Positions 1-6,718 are shown, counted from the stretch's first letter. The stretch is DNA of 6,727 nt from Acidobacteriota bacterium (GCA_023427865.1 JAEYZV010000108.1:1-6727); one strand, 5' to 3'. Numbers and translations: made by a program. The notes: generated from the letters alone by a model not told the origin.

Positions 1-1026
1 GGCCCGCCGGACGCCCACCTCGCGCGTGCGCTCGAGCACGCTGGCCAGCATGATGTTCATGATGCCGATGCCGCCGACCAGCAGCGAAATCGAGGCGATG
101 GCGACCATCACCATCTGGAAGATCTGCTGGGTGCGGCGCTGCTCGGCGAGCAGTTCGGCGGGGACGACGAGGCTGTAGTCGCCGGCGCGGCGGTGCGTTT
201 CGTCCAGCAGGCCGCGAATCGCCTCGGCGGCAATCGGCGACGCATCCGTGTTGGCCACCTGCACGAACAGGCCGTCGATCTCGTCCTTGAAGGCGCTCGT
301 CTGGTCTTCGAGCCTGAGGATCGCGGTCCACACCGGCACGTAGATCAGGTTGTTGCGATCGTCGGCCGGCAGGCCCGCCGTCCCCCGGGGCGCCGTCATC
401 TGAGGCCTCGTGACGCCGATGACGCGCAGCCATTGCTCGTTCACCTTGATGTGCTGCCCCACCGGAGACGAGTTCGGGAACAACGCGTCGGCGATGCCGT
501 CGCCGAGCACTGCCACTGGTGCGGCTCGGCGGGTGTCGTCGTCGTCGAAAAATCGGCCGTCGGCGATGTCGAGGCCGGCAATGGCTTGATACTCGGGGGC
601 CACGCCGAAGACCACCGGCATGTCGCGGCCGGGGCGCGGCAGCAGTGCGGTCGGCGTGAACCGCTTGCGCGGCGACAGGGCCGAGATCGCGGGGACATTG
701 GCCTGCACCAGACGCATGTCGTTGAAGGTGAGCCCCGGCGAGATCGCGCGCATCTTGTTCATCGTCTGCCAGTCGGTGGCTTCACGTGCCTCGATGATCA
801 GATTGCGGACGCCGAGGTTCTCGATGAACGCCATCACCTGCTGCTGCGCGCCCGCGCCGATCGACAGCATCGCGACGACGGCAGCCACGCCGCAGATCAT
901 GCCCAGCATGGTCAGCAGCGAGCGCAGCTTGTGGGCGAGCAGGTTCTCGAGGCCCATCCGCATGTCGGGCCCGAGCCGCGACGCCCACGAGAAGCGACGC
1001 CGGTGTGCCGAGGCGGGAGCGTTCAT
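1..1026 (-). CDS. MacB/FtsX-family ABC transporter permease, 3' end outside window
   Basis: Inner-membrane permease subunit of a MacB-type ABC exporter. The reading frame is open from the ATG at 1026 to the left edge, giving 342 codons with no stop; MacB-type permeases without a fused ATPase are usually about 400 residues, so the last two membrane helices are missing. After a short basic N-terminus there is a first membrane helix at about residues 35-57 (RSLLTMLGMICGVAAVVAML). A large periplasmic domain follows at about 60-298, with motifs typical of the family (RNLIIE, VFGVAPEY, FPNSSPVGQHIKV). The second helix is at about 302-328 and contains GGIGIMNIML, followed by ERTREVGVRRA, the signature loop of MacB/LolC/FtsX permeases. 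There is no nucleotide-binding domain, so an ATPase must be supplied in trans, perhaps by the next gene to the left. The start overlaps the stop of the adaptor upstream (ATGA) and has a strong AGGAGG site. The substrate cannot be told from the sequence. Confidence 0.93.
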   Translation of the reverse strand, partial: MNAPASAHRRRFSWASRLGPDMRMGLENLLAHKLRSLLTMLGMICGVAAVVAMLSIGAGAQQQVMAFIENLGVRNLIIEAREATDWQTMNKMRAISPGLTFNDMRLVQANVPAISALSPRKRFTPTALLPRPGRDMPVVFGVAPEYQAIAGLDIADGRFFDDDDTRRAAPVAVLGDGIADALFPNSSPVGQHIKVNEQWLRVIGVTRPQMTAPRGTAGLPADDRNNLIYVPVWTAILRLEDQTSAFKDEIDGLFVQVANTDASPIAAEAIRGLLDETHRRAGDYSLVVPAELLAEQRRTQQIFQMVMVAIASISLLVGGIGIMNIMLASVLERTREVGVRRA

Positions 1027-2303
1027 CGCGGCCCTCCTGCGGTGGGTGCAGCCGTGGGGGACGGCACGTCGCTGTCGACGACCGCGGGGTCGCGGAGTGC
1101 CACGAGTGCGCCGTCCTGCAGGCCGTCCACCACGACTCGCGATTGCGTTCGGCCGACGATCTTCACCGGCGTCGGCACGAACCGGCCGTCCTGTCGGAGG
1201 AACACCGTTGGCGTGCCGTCCCGATCGAACACGGCCTGCCGCGGCAACGAGAGCACGTTCCGGAGCGGTGTGCCTTCGATACGGATGCGCGCCGTGCGGC
1301 CCGCTTCGATGCCTTCGGGCATCGCGGCCATTGCGAAGGTCACGTCGAACTCGCGCTGCGTGCTGGCACGCCAGAACGGTCCGCGGTCGGCCATCCCCGA
1401 CACCGCGCTCACCGTCGCCGGCATGGGCTCCCTGGCACTCCCGTCGAGCTGCACCTCGGCTTTCTGGTCGACGGCGACCGAGGTGGCCAGCGATTCGGCC
1501 ACGCGCGCGCGAACCTGGATCCCCGACGGGTCCAGCACCATGAGCACCGGCCGACCCGGCGACACGTTGTCGCCCTCGCGGTAGTCGGGGAGCGACATCC
1601 CGGGGTAGCCGAAGCCTCCGGACGCGTCCATGTTCTGCCGCACCGCGACGATCCCGGCAAACGGCGCGCGGACGGTCATCTGCTCGATGGCAGTCTGAGC
1701 ACGTTCTCGCGCCAGGACGGCCTTCTGCCGCTTCTCCTCGGCGACGGCACGTGCCGCCTGTCCCGTCTTGGCGCGCGACTGCACGTCTTCCTGAATCTGG
1801 GCAAGCTTGCGGCGGGCCTCTTCGAGGGTCAGCTGGTTCTTGCGCGCGTCGACTTCGGCCAGCAACTCGTTGGTCGTGACGTCGAGCTCGGCGCGCCGGA
1901 CGTCGAATCGTGCTTTGAGCAGGTTGACCTCGTCCTGCGCCGCCTGCACGGCCCGGTCGGCGTCGAGCTTCTGGAGTTCGAGCTCGGCTTCCTTGAGCTC
2001 GCTGTCGCTCGTCTCCAGCGCGAACTCCTGTTCGGCCGTGTCGAAGCGCATCACGACCGCGCCCTCGGCCACACGCGAGCCCGTCGGCGCGAGCTGCACG
2101 AGGCGCAGGTTGCCGCCGACGGCCGGCGCGGTCACCAGCTGCGAGCGTGTGGCGACGAACTCTCCGGCGGTGTGGATGTCGGCACTGACGTCACTCCGCT
2201 GCACGGTCGTCGTCGGCATCTCCTCGCGGCCGGAGGCGGTCCCACAGGCGCTTGCCGCGAGCGCGGCGATGACGACGAGCCGCGCGTCACGAAGGCGGAT
2301 CAT
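1023..2303 (-). CDS. Periplasmic adaptor (membrane fusion) lipoprotein, HlyD/MacA type; third of three
   Basis: A 426-residue periplasmic adaptor that should connect the inner-membrane permease to an outer-membrane channel. The N-terminus is a lipoprotein signal with basic start, hydrophobic core and lipobox ASAC, giving lipidated Cys20. The first half of the lipoyl (barrel-sandwich) domain is at about residues 45-90 (LAPTGSRVAEGAVVMRFD). A charged alpha-helical hairpin runs from about 91 to 208, the second lipoyl half is at 209-258 (VRAPFAGIVAV, then GRPVLMVLD), the beta-barrel at about 262-342, and a membrane-proximal domain at about 348-405 (LSLPRQAVF...TPTVFLRQDGRF). The C-terminal tail is Pro/Ala-rich. 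It closely resembles the adaptor encoded just upstream, for example in the hairpin pattern RFDVRRAELDV here against EFDVERAKLDV there. Start and stop each share a 4-bp ATGA overlap with the neighbouring gene, and a weak AGGGA precedes the start. Families named RND or ABC adaptor cannot be separated by sequence alone; the adjacent permease favours ABC. Confidence 0.93.
   Translation of the reverse strand: MIRLRDARLVVIAALAASACGTASGREEMPTTTVQRSDVSADIHTAGEFVATRSQLVTAPAVGGNLRLVQLAPTGSRVAEGAVVMRFDTAEQEFALETSDSELKEAELELQKLDADRAVQAAQDEVNLLKARFDVRRAELDVTTNELLAEVDARKNQLTLEEARRKLAQIQEDVQSRAKTGQAARAVAEEKRQKAVLARERAQTAIEQMTVRAPFAGIVAVRQNMDASGGFGYPGMSLPDYREGDNVSPGRPVLMVLDPSGIQVRARVAESLATSVAVDQKAEVQLDGSAREPMPATVSAVSGMADRGPFWRASTQREFDVTFAMAAMPEGIEAGRTARIRIEGTPLRNVLSLPRQAVFDRDGTPTVFLRQDGRFVPTPVKIVGRTQSRVVVDGLQDGALVALRDPAVVDSDVPSPTAAPTAGGPR
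1033..1038 (-). promoter_or_regulatory. Strong ribosome binding site of the ABC permease
   Basis: A perfect AGGAGG on the minus strand, 6 nt before the ATG at 1026, inside the last codons of the preceding adaptor gene. It fixes the permease start and is the best Shine-Dalgarno sequence in the operon, so the permease may be translated independently as well as by coupling. Confidence 0.8.
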
Positions 2304-3583
2304 GGCGTATCGTCCCTGAGTGCGGCGAGCAGCACGTCGGCATCGGGCGGCGCGGCGACGGTCACGCGCTCACCGGGCTGCAGCCCCGACGCCACGGCGG
2401 TGACATCGTCGGTGCGATAGGCCACGCTCACGTACCGCGGCTCGAGGCCTCGCGGCGTGACCACGTACGCCAAGGGACGGCCGCCGTGAGTGAACAGGCC
2501 CCGCGACGGGACGAGTACCTGATTCTCGTGCCGCCCCACGGCCACGCGCGCAACCGCGGTCATGCCCGGGCGGAGCCGGGCCTCGTGCCGCGTCAGTTCG
2601 AGTACGACCTCGAAGCCGCGCTTTGGTGGCCAACCGGCCGAGAAATCCAGCTTGGCGATGGTGCCTATCGAGACGAGCCGTGCCGTCAGTTCGGTGTCGC
2701 TGAGCGCGTCGACGCGAACCGTCGCCTCCTGTCCGAGCACCAGTCGGCTGCGATCGACTTCATCGACGACCGCCGTCATGCGCGCCGACGCGAGATCGGG
2801 CAACTCGGCGATCTGTGCACCTGCCCAGGCAGCGTCGCCCACCTGGAACGGCCGCGTCCCCTGACCGAACTGCCCGGCACGCCAGTTCTCGAGGACGACC
2901 ATCACGCCGTCGGTGGGCGCGCGGATGACCAGAGCGTTCAGGCCGCGTGACGTCCGGCCCACTTCCGCAAGGGCCCGTTCGACCTTGCCCTCGAGCCCGC
3001 CGACGGTTGCCGCGGTGACCCGGCGGCCGCTGTCGAGGACCGTGTCGGTCTCGACCAGCTTCTGCTCCTTGTCGGACAGACCAAGGCGTGCCTTCTGTTC
3101 GTCGAACCGCGACTGCAGTTCGCCCGCCTTGACGTCGAGCTTGGCGCGTTCGACGTCGAACTCCGCCGTGACGCGCCCCGTCGTGAACTCTTCCAGCTTG
3201 AGGCGCCCTTCCGCGTCGGCCTTGGCGATCTCCGCGCGCGAGGCGCGCAGGTCGGATTGCTTCTCGTCGAAACGTTGCTTGAGCGCGGTCCGGTCGAAGG
3301 CGATGACGACATCGCCTTTCTTCACGTTGGAGCCGTTGGGAGCCAGTTCCAGGATGCGCAATTCGCCGGCGTCGGATGGCGCGGTCAACGACTGTGAGCG
3401 CAATGCCTTGATCTCGCCGCGAATCGTGGCGCGATCCAGGAACGTCCCCCGCGTCACCTCCACGGTCTCCGAGTCGAGCGCGGCCGCCGCGCCCCCGCCC
3501 ACCGCCTGCCACGTGACCACGGCCCCCGCCACCAGCAGGCTGGCTGCGACGATGGCCCGACGGTAACGCCGCTGCCGGGTCAT
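2300..3583 (-). CDS. Periplasmic adaptor (membrane fusion) protein, HlyD/MacA type, membrane-anchored; second of three
   Basis: A 427-residue adaptor. I chose the ATG at 3583 because it overlaps the previous stop as ATGA, has AGGGAGAG upstream, and starts a typical anchor: basic MTRQRRYRR followed by one hydrophobic helix at about residues 10-29. There is no lipobox Cys, so this copy is held by an uncleaved helix, unlike its two neighbours. The frame is open further upstream to 3724, but that extension is Arg-rich and overlaps the preceding gene. Domains in order: first lipoyl half at about 54-97 (LAPNGSNVKKGDVVIAFD), helical hairpin at about 98-213, second lipoyl half at 216-262 (VIRAPTDGVMVV), beta-barrel at about 265-348 (RPGMTAVARVAV), membrane-proximal domain at about 353-412 (QVLVPSRGLFTHGG...LQPGERV). 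The hairpin has an apparent irregular stretch near 180-195 (TVLDSGRRVTAATVGG), perhaps the turn. Likely a sister of the third adaptor by tandem duplication. It should act in the same export complex as the downstream permease; substrate unknown. Confidence 0.93.
   Translation of the reverse strand: MTRQRRYRRAIVAASLLVAGAVVTWQAVGGGAAAALDSETVEVTRGTFLDRATIRGEIKALRSQSLTAPSDAGELRILELAPNGSNVKKGDVVIAFDRTALKQRFDEKQSDLRASRAEIAKADAEGRLKLEEFTTGRVTAEFDVERAKLDVKAGELQSRFDEQKARLGLSDKEQKLVETDTVLDSGRRVTAATVGGLEGKVERALAEVGRTSRGLNALVIRAPTDGVMVVLENWRAGQFGQGTRPFQVGDAAWAGAQIAELPDLASARMTAVVDEVDRSRLVLGQEATVRVDALSDTELTARLVSIGTIAKLDFSAGWPPKRGFEVVLELTRHEARLRPGMTAVARVAVGRHENQVLVPSRGLFTHGGRPLAYVVTPRGLEPRYVSVAYRTDDVTAVASGLQPGERVTVAAPPDADVLLAALRDDTP
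2313..2317 (-). promoter_or_regulatory. Weak ribosome binding site of the third adaptor
   Basis: AGGGA on the minus strand, 9 nt before the ATG at 2303, within the end of the preceding gene. It is only a partial match, so translation probably relies partly on coupling through the ATGA overlap. Confidence 0.4.
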
Positions 3584-4824
3584 GAGCGGGACTCTCCCTG
3601 CAGGTCGACCCGTTCGCCGGCCGACACGCCTTCCGCGATGACGGCATCCGCGGCGGTGAGCGCCGTCAGCGTGACCGCGCGCCACTGCCCGCCGACCGAG
3701 ACGCCGGCAGCGCCGCCACGCCACGTGATCGCCGTTCGGGGTACCGTCAGCACCCCGCTCCAGTTGCCGAGACGCACGTCGACCGCGGCCGACAGGTCGG
3801 GCGTGAGCGTGGCGTCCCCGCCCTCGACCGAGAACTGGGCAGTCAGCGTGCGGACCTTGTCGGACATGCCGGGTGTAGCGACCGGCGCGAGGAGATCGAG
3901 ACGGCCCGTGTACCTCTTCGCGGGGTAGGCATCGAGCGTGATGTCGGCCGGCAGTCCCACGGTCATGCCCGGCAGATCCGATTGGTTCAACTTGACGCGC
4001 ACGCGCATCGCCCCCTCGGCCACCACGTCCATCAGCCCGAGGCCGGTGCGCACTTCCTCGCCCTCCTGCGGTTCACCGATCCGTCCGCCCTTCCAGATCG
4101 TCCGCAGTACGGCGAGACCTTCGATGGGCGACCGGATCAGCAGCCGCTCCGCATTGGCCTCGGCGTGCTCCCACGCGCGCTTGGCACGGTCGCGGCGCAC
4201 CTCGAGCGTCTGCACTTCAGCGCGGGCGGCCGTGAGCTTCAACTGATAGGTGCGCCGCAGCTGCGACAGCTCGGCTTCCGCGGCCTCGCGCAGCAGCAGG
4301 TTCTTCTCGGCCTCGATCCTGGGCAACATCGGGTTCTTGTCGACCTCGAGGCGGGCGAGCGCCAGCGCGTTCTCGGCGGCCTTGAGTTCGGTGTCGTCCT
4401 TGGCGCGCTGCTCCGCCTGTTCGGCCAGTTTCTTGCGGACCTGCTCGGACAGGTCGCGGAACTCCGCCTTCTTCTCGAGGGCCGAATTGAGCTGGGCCTG
4501 GCGGTCGAACTCGACGAGCAGGTCGCCCGCCTTCACGCGCGTCCCGTTAGCCACCAGCCGTGTCACCACGAGGGCGTTGATGCTCTGGTTCTGCTGCTGC
4601 CCCATGATGCGCGGCACGACGACGGCGAGGGCATTCTGGGCCTCGACCGTGCCGTGCAGCCGGAGCACGTGGGTGACGTCGCGCCGTTCGACGACGGCAG
4701 TGGTCGCTGTCGTCGTCGGCCGCACGCCTGACGCGGGCGCCTGGGCGCGTCCGGTCGTGCAGCCGCTGACGCAGCACGTCAGCAAGAGGCAGGGCAGCAG
4801 CGTTCGCACGGTGGATTGCCGCAT
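3580..4824 (-). CDS. Periplasmic adaptor (membrane fusion) lipoprotein, HlyD type; first of three
   Basis: A 414-residue adaptor, the first gene of the export module. The ATG at 4824 is preferred because it begins a compact lipoprotein signal (MRQSTVRTLL, hydrophobic stretch, lipobox VSGC, lipidated Cys22). The frame continues upstream to an ATG at 4878 and on to 5064, but those starts would bury the signal and overlap tag. A low-complexity linker rich in Ala, Pro and Thr at 23-45 precedes the first lipoyl half (about 55-108, VANGTRVKAGDLLVEFD). That half contains a Gln-rich insert MGQQQNQS at 74-81. A long charged helical hairpin spans about 110-225, with the second lipoyl half at 228-272 (LLIRSPIEGLAVL), the beta-barrel at about 273-350 and the membrane-proximal domain at about 355-410. 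It is more divergent than the other two adaptors are from each other. It starts 11 bp after the tag stop without a clear Shine-Dalgarno sequence, and its stop overlaps the next start (ATGA). Confidence 0.92.
   Translation of the reverse strand: MRQSTVRTLLPCLLLTCCVSGCTTGRAQAPASGVRPTTTATTAVVERRDVTHVLRLHGTVEAQNALAVVVPRIMGQQQNQSINALVVTRLVANGTRVKAGDLLVEFDRQAQLNSALEKKAEFRDLSEQVRKKLAEQAEQRAKDDTELKAAENALALARLEVDKNPMLPRIEAEKNLLLREAAEAELSQLRRTYQLKLTAARAEVQTLEVRRDRAKRAWEHAEANAERLLIRSPIEGLAVLRTIWKGGRIGEPQEGEEVRTGLGLMDVVAEGAMRVRVKLNQSDLPGMTVGLPADITLDAYPAKRYTGRLDLLAPVATPGMSDKVRTLTAQFSVEGGDATLTPDLSAAVDVRLGNWSGVLTVPRTAITWRGGAAGVSVGGQWRAVTLTALTAADAVIAEGVSAGERVDLQGESRS
3592..3599 (-). promoter_or_regulatory. 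Ribosome binding site of the second adaptor
   Basis: AGGGAGAG on the minus strand, 8 nt before the ATG at 3583, lying within the last codons of the first adaptor gene. It supports 3583 over the longer open frame as the true start. Confidence 0.55.
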
Positions 4825-4835
4825 TAGACGAGGAA

Positions 4836-5411
4836 TCAGGGGGAAAGGTTGGCTCGTCTGTTGGTTCGCTTCCAGCATGTGACGAGATGGTCGTCCACCA
4901 GTCCGGCGGCCTGCATGAAGGCGTAGCAAATCGTCGGACCGACGAACGTGGCACCGGCCTTCTGGAGGGCCTTGCTCATCGCCTCGGCCTCGCGCGTGCG
5001 GGTCGGGACGTCGGCCAGGCTCGACCAGTGGCCGACCTTCGGCTGTCCGTCCACGAACTGCCACAGGAAAGCATCGAGTGACCCGTGCCGGTCCTGCAGA
5101 GCCAGGACGGCGCGAGCCGTGCGGATGGCGCCAGCGATCTTGAGCCGGTTCCTGACGATGCCGGGATTGGCGAGCAGGCGCGCCTCGTCAGCGGCCGTGT
5201 ACCCGGCGACCGTGGCGATGTCGAAGCCGTCGAACGCGGTGCGATAGGCGGGGCGCTTGCGCAGGATCGTGATCCAGCTCAGGCCGGCCTGCGCGCCTTC
5301 GAGGATCAGCAGTTCGAAGAGCGCACGGTCGTCGTGGACCGGTACGCCCCATTCCTCGTCGTGGTAGGCGACGTAGAGCGGGTCGGTGCCGCACCAGGGG
5401 CAACGCAGCAT
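4836..5411 (-). CDS. tag: DNA-3-methyladenine glycosylase I
   Basis: Base-excision repair enzyme of the cytoplasm that cuts 3-methyladenine out of alkylated DNA. The 191-residue product has the usual family length and aligns along its whole length with E. coli Tag from memory. The four zinc ligands known in E. coli Tag fall at identical positions: Cys4, His17, His175 and Cys179. The base-pocket residues Tyr16, Glu38 and Trp46 are also at identical positions, within YHDEEWG and LEGAQAGLSW. FVGPTICYAFMQAAGLVDDH near the C-terminus is the other family signature. The protein is therefore expected to be active. The ATG at 5411 is fixed by the N-terminal Cys4; no Shine-Dalgarno sequence precedes it (the upstream bases are a run of C), so it may be translated from a leaderless or nearly leaderless mRNA. 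The stop is 11 bp before the first adaptor gene, which suggests co-transcription with the export operon. Confidence 0.97.
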   Translation of the reverse strand: MLRCPWCGTDPLYVAYHDEEWGVPVHDDRALFELLILEGAQAGLSWITILRKRPAYRTAFDGFDIATVAGYTAADEARLLANPGIVRNRLKIAGAIRTARAVLALQDRHGSLDAFLWQFVDGQPKVGHWSSLADVPTRTREAEAMSKALQKAGATFVGPTICYAFMQAAGLVDDHLVTCWKRTNRRANLSP

Positions 5412-5419
5412 GGGGGAGC

Positions 5420-5447
5420 ACTGTAGCGCCGAACGTCGGAACGTCAG
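5420..5447 (-). promoter_or_regulatory. Tentative promoter of tag and the downstream operon
   Basis: On the minus strand, CTGACG (5447-5442) and TACAGT (5425-5420) are separated by 16 bp. Each matches 4 of 6 bases of the sigma-70 consensus. The -10-like box ends 8 bp before the tag ATG, so the transcript would be almost leaderless, consistent with the missing ribosome binding site. The -35-like box falls inside the 8-bp repeat array. Matches this weak also arise by chance. Confidence 0.2.
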
Positions 5448-5495
5448 AACGTCGGACCGTCAAGACGCCGAACGTCGCAACGTTGGACGTCGAAC
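5431..5495. repeat. Degenerate tandem array of 7-8 bp units, GAACGTC(G/A)
   Basis: Three near-perfect 8-bp units at 5431-5438, 5439-5446 and 5447-5454 (GAACGTCG, GAACGTCA, GAACGTCG) are followed by a diverged unit GACCGTCA (5455-5462) and looser copies with the ACGTC or ACGTT core up to about 5495. The core contains the palindromes AACGTT (5479-5484) and GACGTC (5486-5491). It sits 20 bp upstream of tag. It may be a simple-sequence intergenic repeat of the genome or a cluster of regulator sites; the sequence alone does not decide. Confidence 0.65.
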
Positions 5496-5551
5496 ACCGG
5501 AGGGACGCAGTGGTGCAGGCGTCCCGTCGCCCGATGCTCGGTGATCTCCGC

Positions 5552-5571
5552 CCGCCGGACGAAGTCGGCGG
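5552..5571. repeat. GC-rich hairpin, first copy (REP-like)
   Basis: The arms CCGCC-G-GAC and GTC-GGCGG pair around a GAA loop, with one bulged G at 5557, giving 8 base pairs. It is followed by CTACGCCCG. A second similar element lies 43 bp to the right. No T-run follows on either strand, so a classical intrinsic terminator is not supported, although it may still slow or stop transcription leaving the HD-GYP gene. Confidence 0.6.
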
Positions 5572-5595
5572 CTACGCCCGAAAGATGCTCCGCCG

Positions 5596-5612
5596 GCCGG
5601 ACGGAGTCCGGC
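5596..5612. repeat. GC-rich hairpin, second copy (REP-like)
   Basis: A perfect 7-bp stem, GCCGGAC at 5596-5602 and GTCCGGC at 5606-5612, around a GGA loop. It is followed by GGCTACCCGCCCG, which matches the flank of the first copy, and GATGCTC occurs before both copies (5533-5539 and 5584-5590). This shared context means the two elements are related repeats, not chance hairpins. Between here and the HD-GYP stop (5613-5671) I see nothing else. Confidence 0.6.
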
Positions 5613-5671
5613 GGCTACCCGCCCGGAGGAGCGATGAAGGCTGAATCCCGTCCCGGACCGAGGTGCCGCGG

Positions 5672-6718
5672 CTATGCCGCCGCGACCGGGGCGCGGAGCG
5701 TCCTGACGAACTGCGTCAGCAACTGCCTGTCGAAGTGCGACGCGAGGTGCGTCGACATCAGGTGCAGCGCGTCGGCCGGCTTCATCGCGCGCTGGTAGCT
5801 GCGGTCGCTGGTCATCGCGTCGTAGACGTCGGCGATCGCGGCGATGCGGCCGAACAGGTGGATGTGCGGCTTGTTCAGGCGGCGTGGGTAGCCGCTGCCG
5901 GTGAGCCGTTCGTGGTGCTGCGACACCACCACCATCCCGAGCGCGCCCATGCGGCCGTCCCGCTGGAGGATGTGTTCGCCCCGCAGGACGTGCGTGCGCA
6001 TCAGCTCCATCTCCTCCTCGGTGTACGCGCCGGGCTTGACGATCAACTCGCGGGGCAGCTCGCTCTTGCCGACGTCGTGCAGCAGGGCGCCGAGCGCCAG
6101 ATCACGCAGGTCGGCGGGATCGCGGACGCCCGCGGCATGCGCGAGTCCGGTCGCAAACACGCTGACGTTCATCGAATGGCGCACCGTGTCGTAGTCGCGC
6201 GCCATCAGTGCCGCCATGTACCCGATCGCTTCCTGCTCGCGCACGATCAGCTGCACGGTCTGCTGCGCGACGCGCCGGGTCCGTGGCACGGCGTCGGTGT
6301 GCCGCGGATCGACCATCACCGATTCGAGCGTGGCCTGCGCGGCCGACTGCAGGAGCTCCGCCTTGCGTGGCGTGGCGATCTGCGGATTGGCCAGCAGCGT
6401 CTCGAGGTGCTTCTCGACGTACTGCTCGTAGCGGCGGCGCTCGTCGCCCTTCAGCCAGAGCATGTCGACGCGGTTGGCGAGCAGCCGCGCATGGTGCGCG
6501 CTGGTGAACTCGAGGTCCGGCCCGCGGAACAGCACGAAGTGACCCGGCGAGGTCTGGAGGTACAGGTGGAAGTCGACGACTGAATCCACGACCAGTCCGT
6601 CGAGCCGCACGGGGATGTAGAGCAGCCGGACGTGTCCGAAGGCCGCACGCACCGCTCCGTCCGGTGGGTCGGGGGCACGAATCGGGAGACGCACGGCCGC
6701 GGCCACGGACCGTGGCAA
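5672..6718 (-). CDS. HD-GYP domain protein, probable cyclic-di-GMP phosphodiesterase
   Basis: Probably hydrolyses the second messenger cyclic-di-GMP in the cytoplasm. From the TTG at 6718 it has 348 residues. The C-terminal half (about 165-340) is an HD-GYP domain: His181, His214-Asp215 in HDVGK with Lys218, His243, His268-His269 in HHERLTGSGYP, and Asp297 in IADVYDAMTSDR. All expected metal-binding positions are present. The Asp of the common HHE..DGxGYP form is Thr273 here. The N-terminal part (about 31-135: YIPVRL, DFHLYL, FVLFRG, DERRRYEQYVEKHL) resembles the region ahead of HD-GYP in many soluble family members; I see no receiver domain, PAS domain or membrane helix. The start is uncertain: the frame is open to the right edge (Gln-Leu-Ala before the TTG), and GTG codons at 6706 and further inside are alternatives, so the gene may be 5'-truncated by the window. 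It ends in TAG, 260 bp before tag, and is probably a separate transcription unit. Confidence 0.92.
   Translation of the reverse strand: MPRSVAAAVRLPIRAPDPPDGAVRAAFGHVRLLYIPVRLDGLVVDSVVDFHLYLQTSPGHFVLFRGPDLEFTSAHHARLLANRVDMLWLKGDERRRYEQYVEKHLETLLANPQIATPRKAELLQSAAQATLESVMVDPRHTDAVPRTRRVAQQTVQLIVREQEAIGYMAALMARDYDTVRHSMNVSVFATGLAHAAGVRDPADLRDLALGALLHDVGKSELPRELIVKPGAYTEEEMELMRTHVLRGEHILQRDGRMGALGMVVVSQHHERLTGSGYPRRLNKPHIHLFGRIAAIADVYDAMTSDRSYQRAMKPADALHLMSTHLASHFDRQLLTQFVRTLRAPVAAA

Noticed and set aside
193..2420. Long plus-strand open frames (193-1584 of 463 codons and 1005-2420 of 471 codons).
   Set aside because: They lie opposite the well-supported permease and adaptor genes, encode Arg/His-rich sequence with no recognisable domain, and are typical antisense shadows in GC-rich DNA.
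3584..3724. Longer N-terminus for the second adaptor, from 3724.
   Set aside because: It would overlap the first adaptor by over 140 bp and adds an Arg-rich non-signal sequence; the ATGA overlap and Shine-Dalgarno site support 3583.
3982..4731. Plus-strand open frame of 249 codons.
   Set aside because: It mirrors the first adaptor, and its Leu/Gly/Arg-rich composition is what the complement of a coiled-coil region gives.
4825..5064. Longer N-terminus for the first adaptor, from 5064 or 4878.
   Set aside because: It overlaps tag and would place the lipoprotein signal internally.
5431..5495. CRISPR array.
   Set aside because: The units are only 7-8 bp and directly adjacent, with no spacers.
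5552..5612. Rho-independent terminator of the HD-GYP gene.
   Set aside because: The hairpins are stable, but neither is followed by a T-run on the minus strand.
5634..5798. Cys-rich plus-strand small open frame (54 residues, seven Cys) preceded by GGAGG four bases before its ATG at 5634.
   Set aside because: Most of it is antisense to the 3' end of the HD-GYP gene and the GGAGG belongs to the repeat-rich spacer; the Cys codons mirror ordinary codons of the real gene.
5663..6583. Plus-strand open frame of 306 codons opposite the HD-GYP gene.
   Set aside because: No family resemblance, whereas the minus strand carries a complete HD-GYP motif set.
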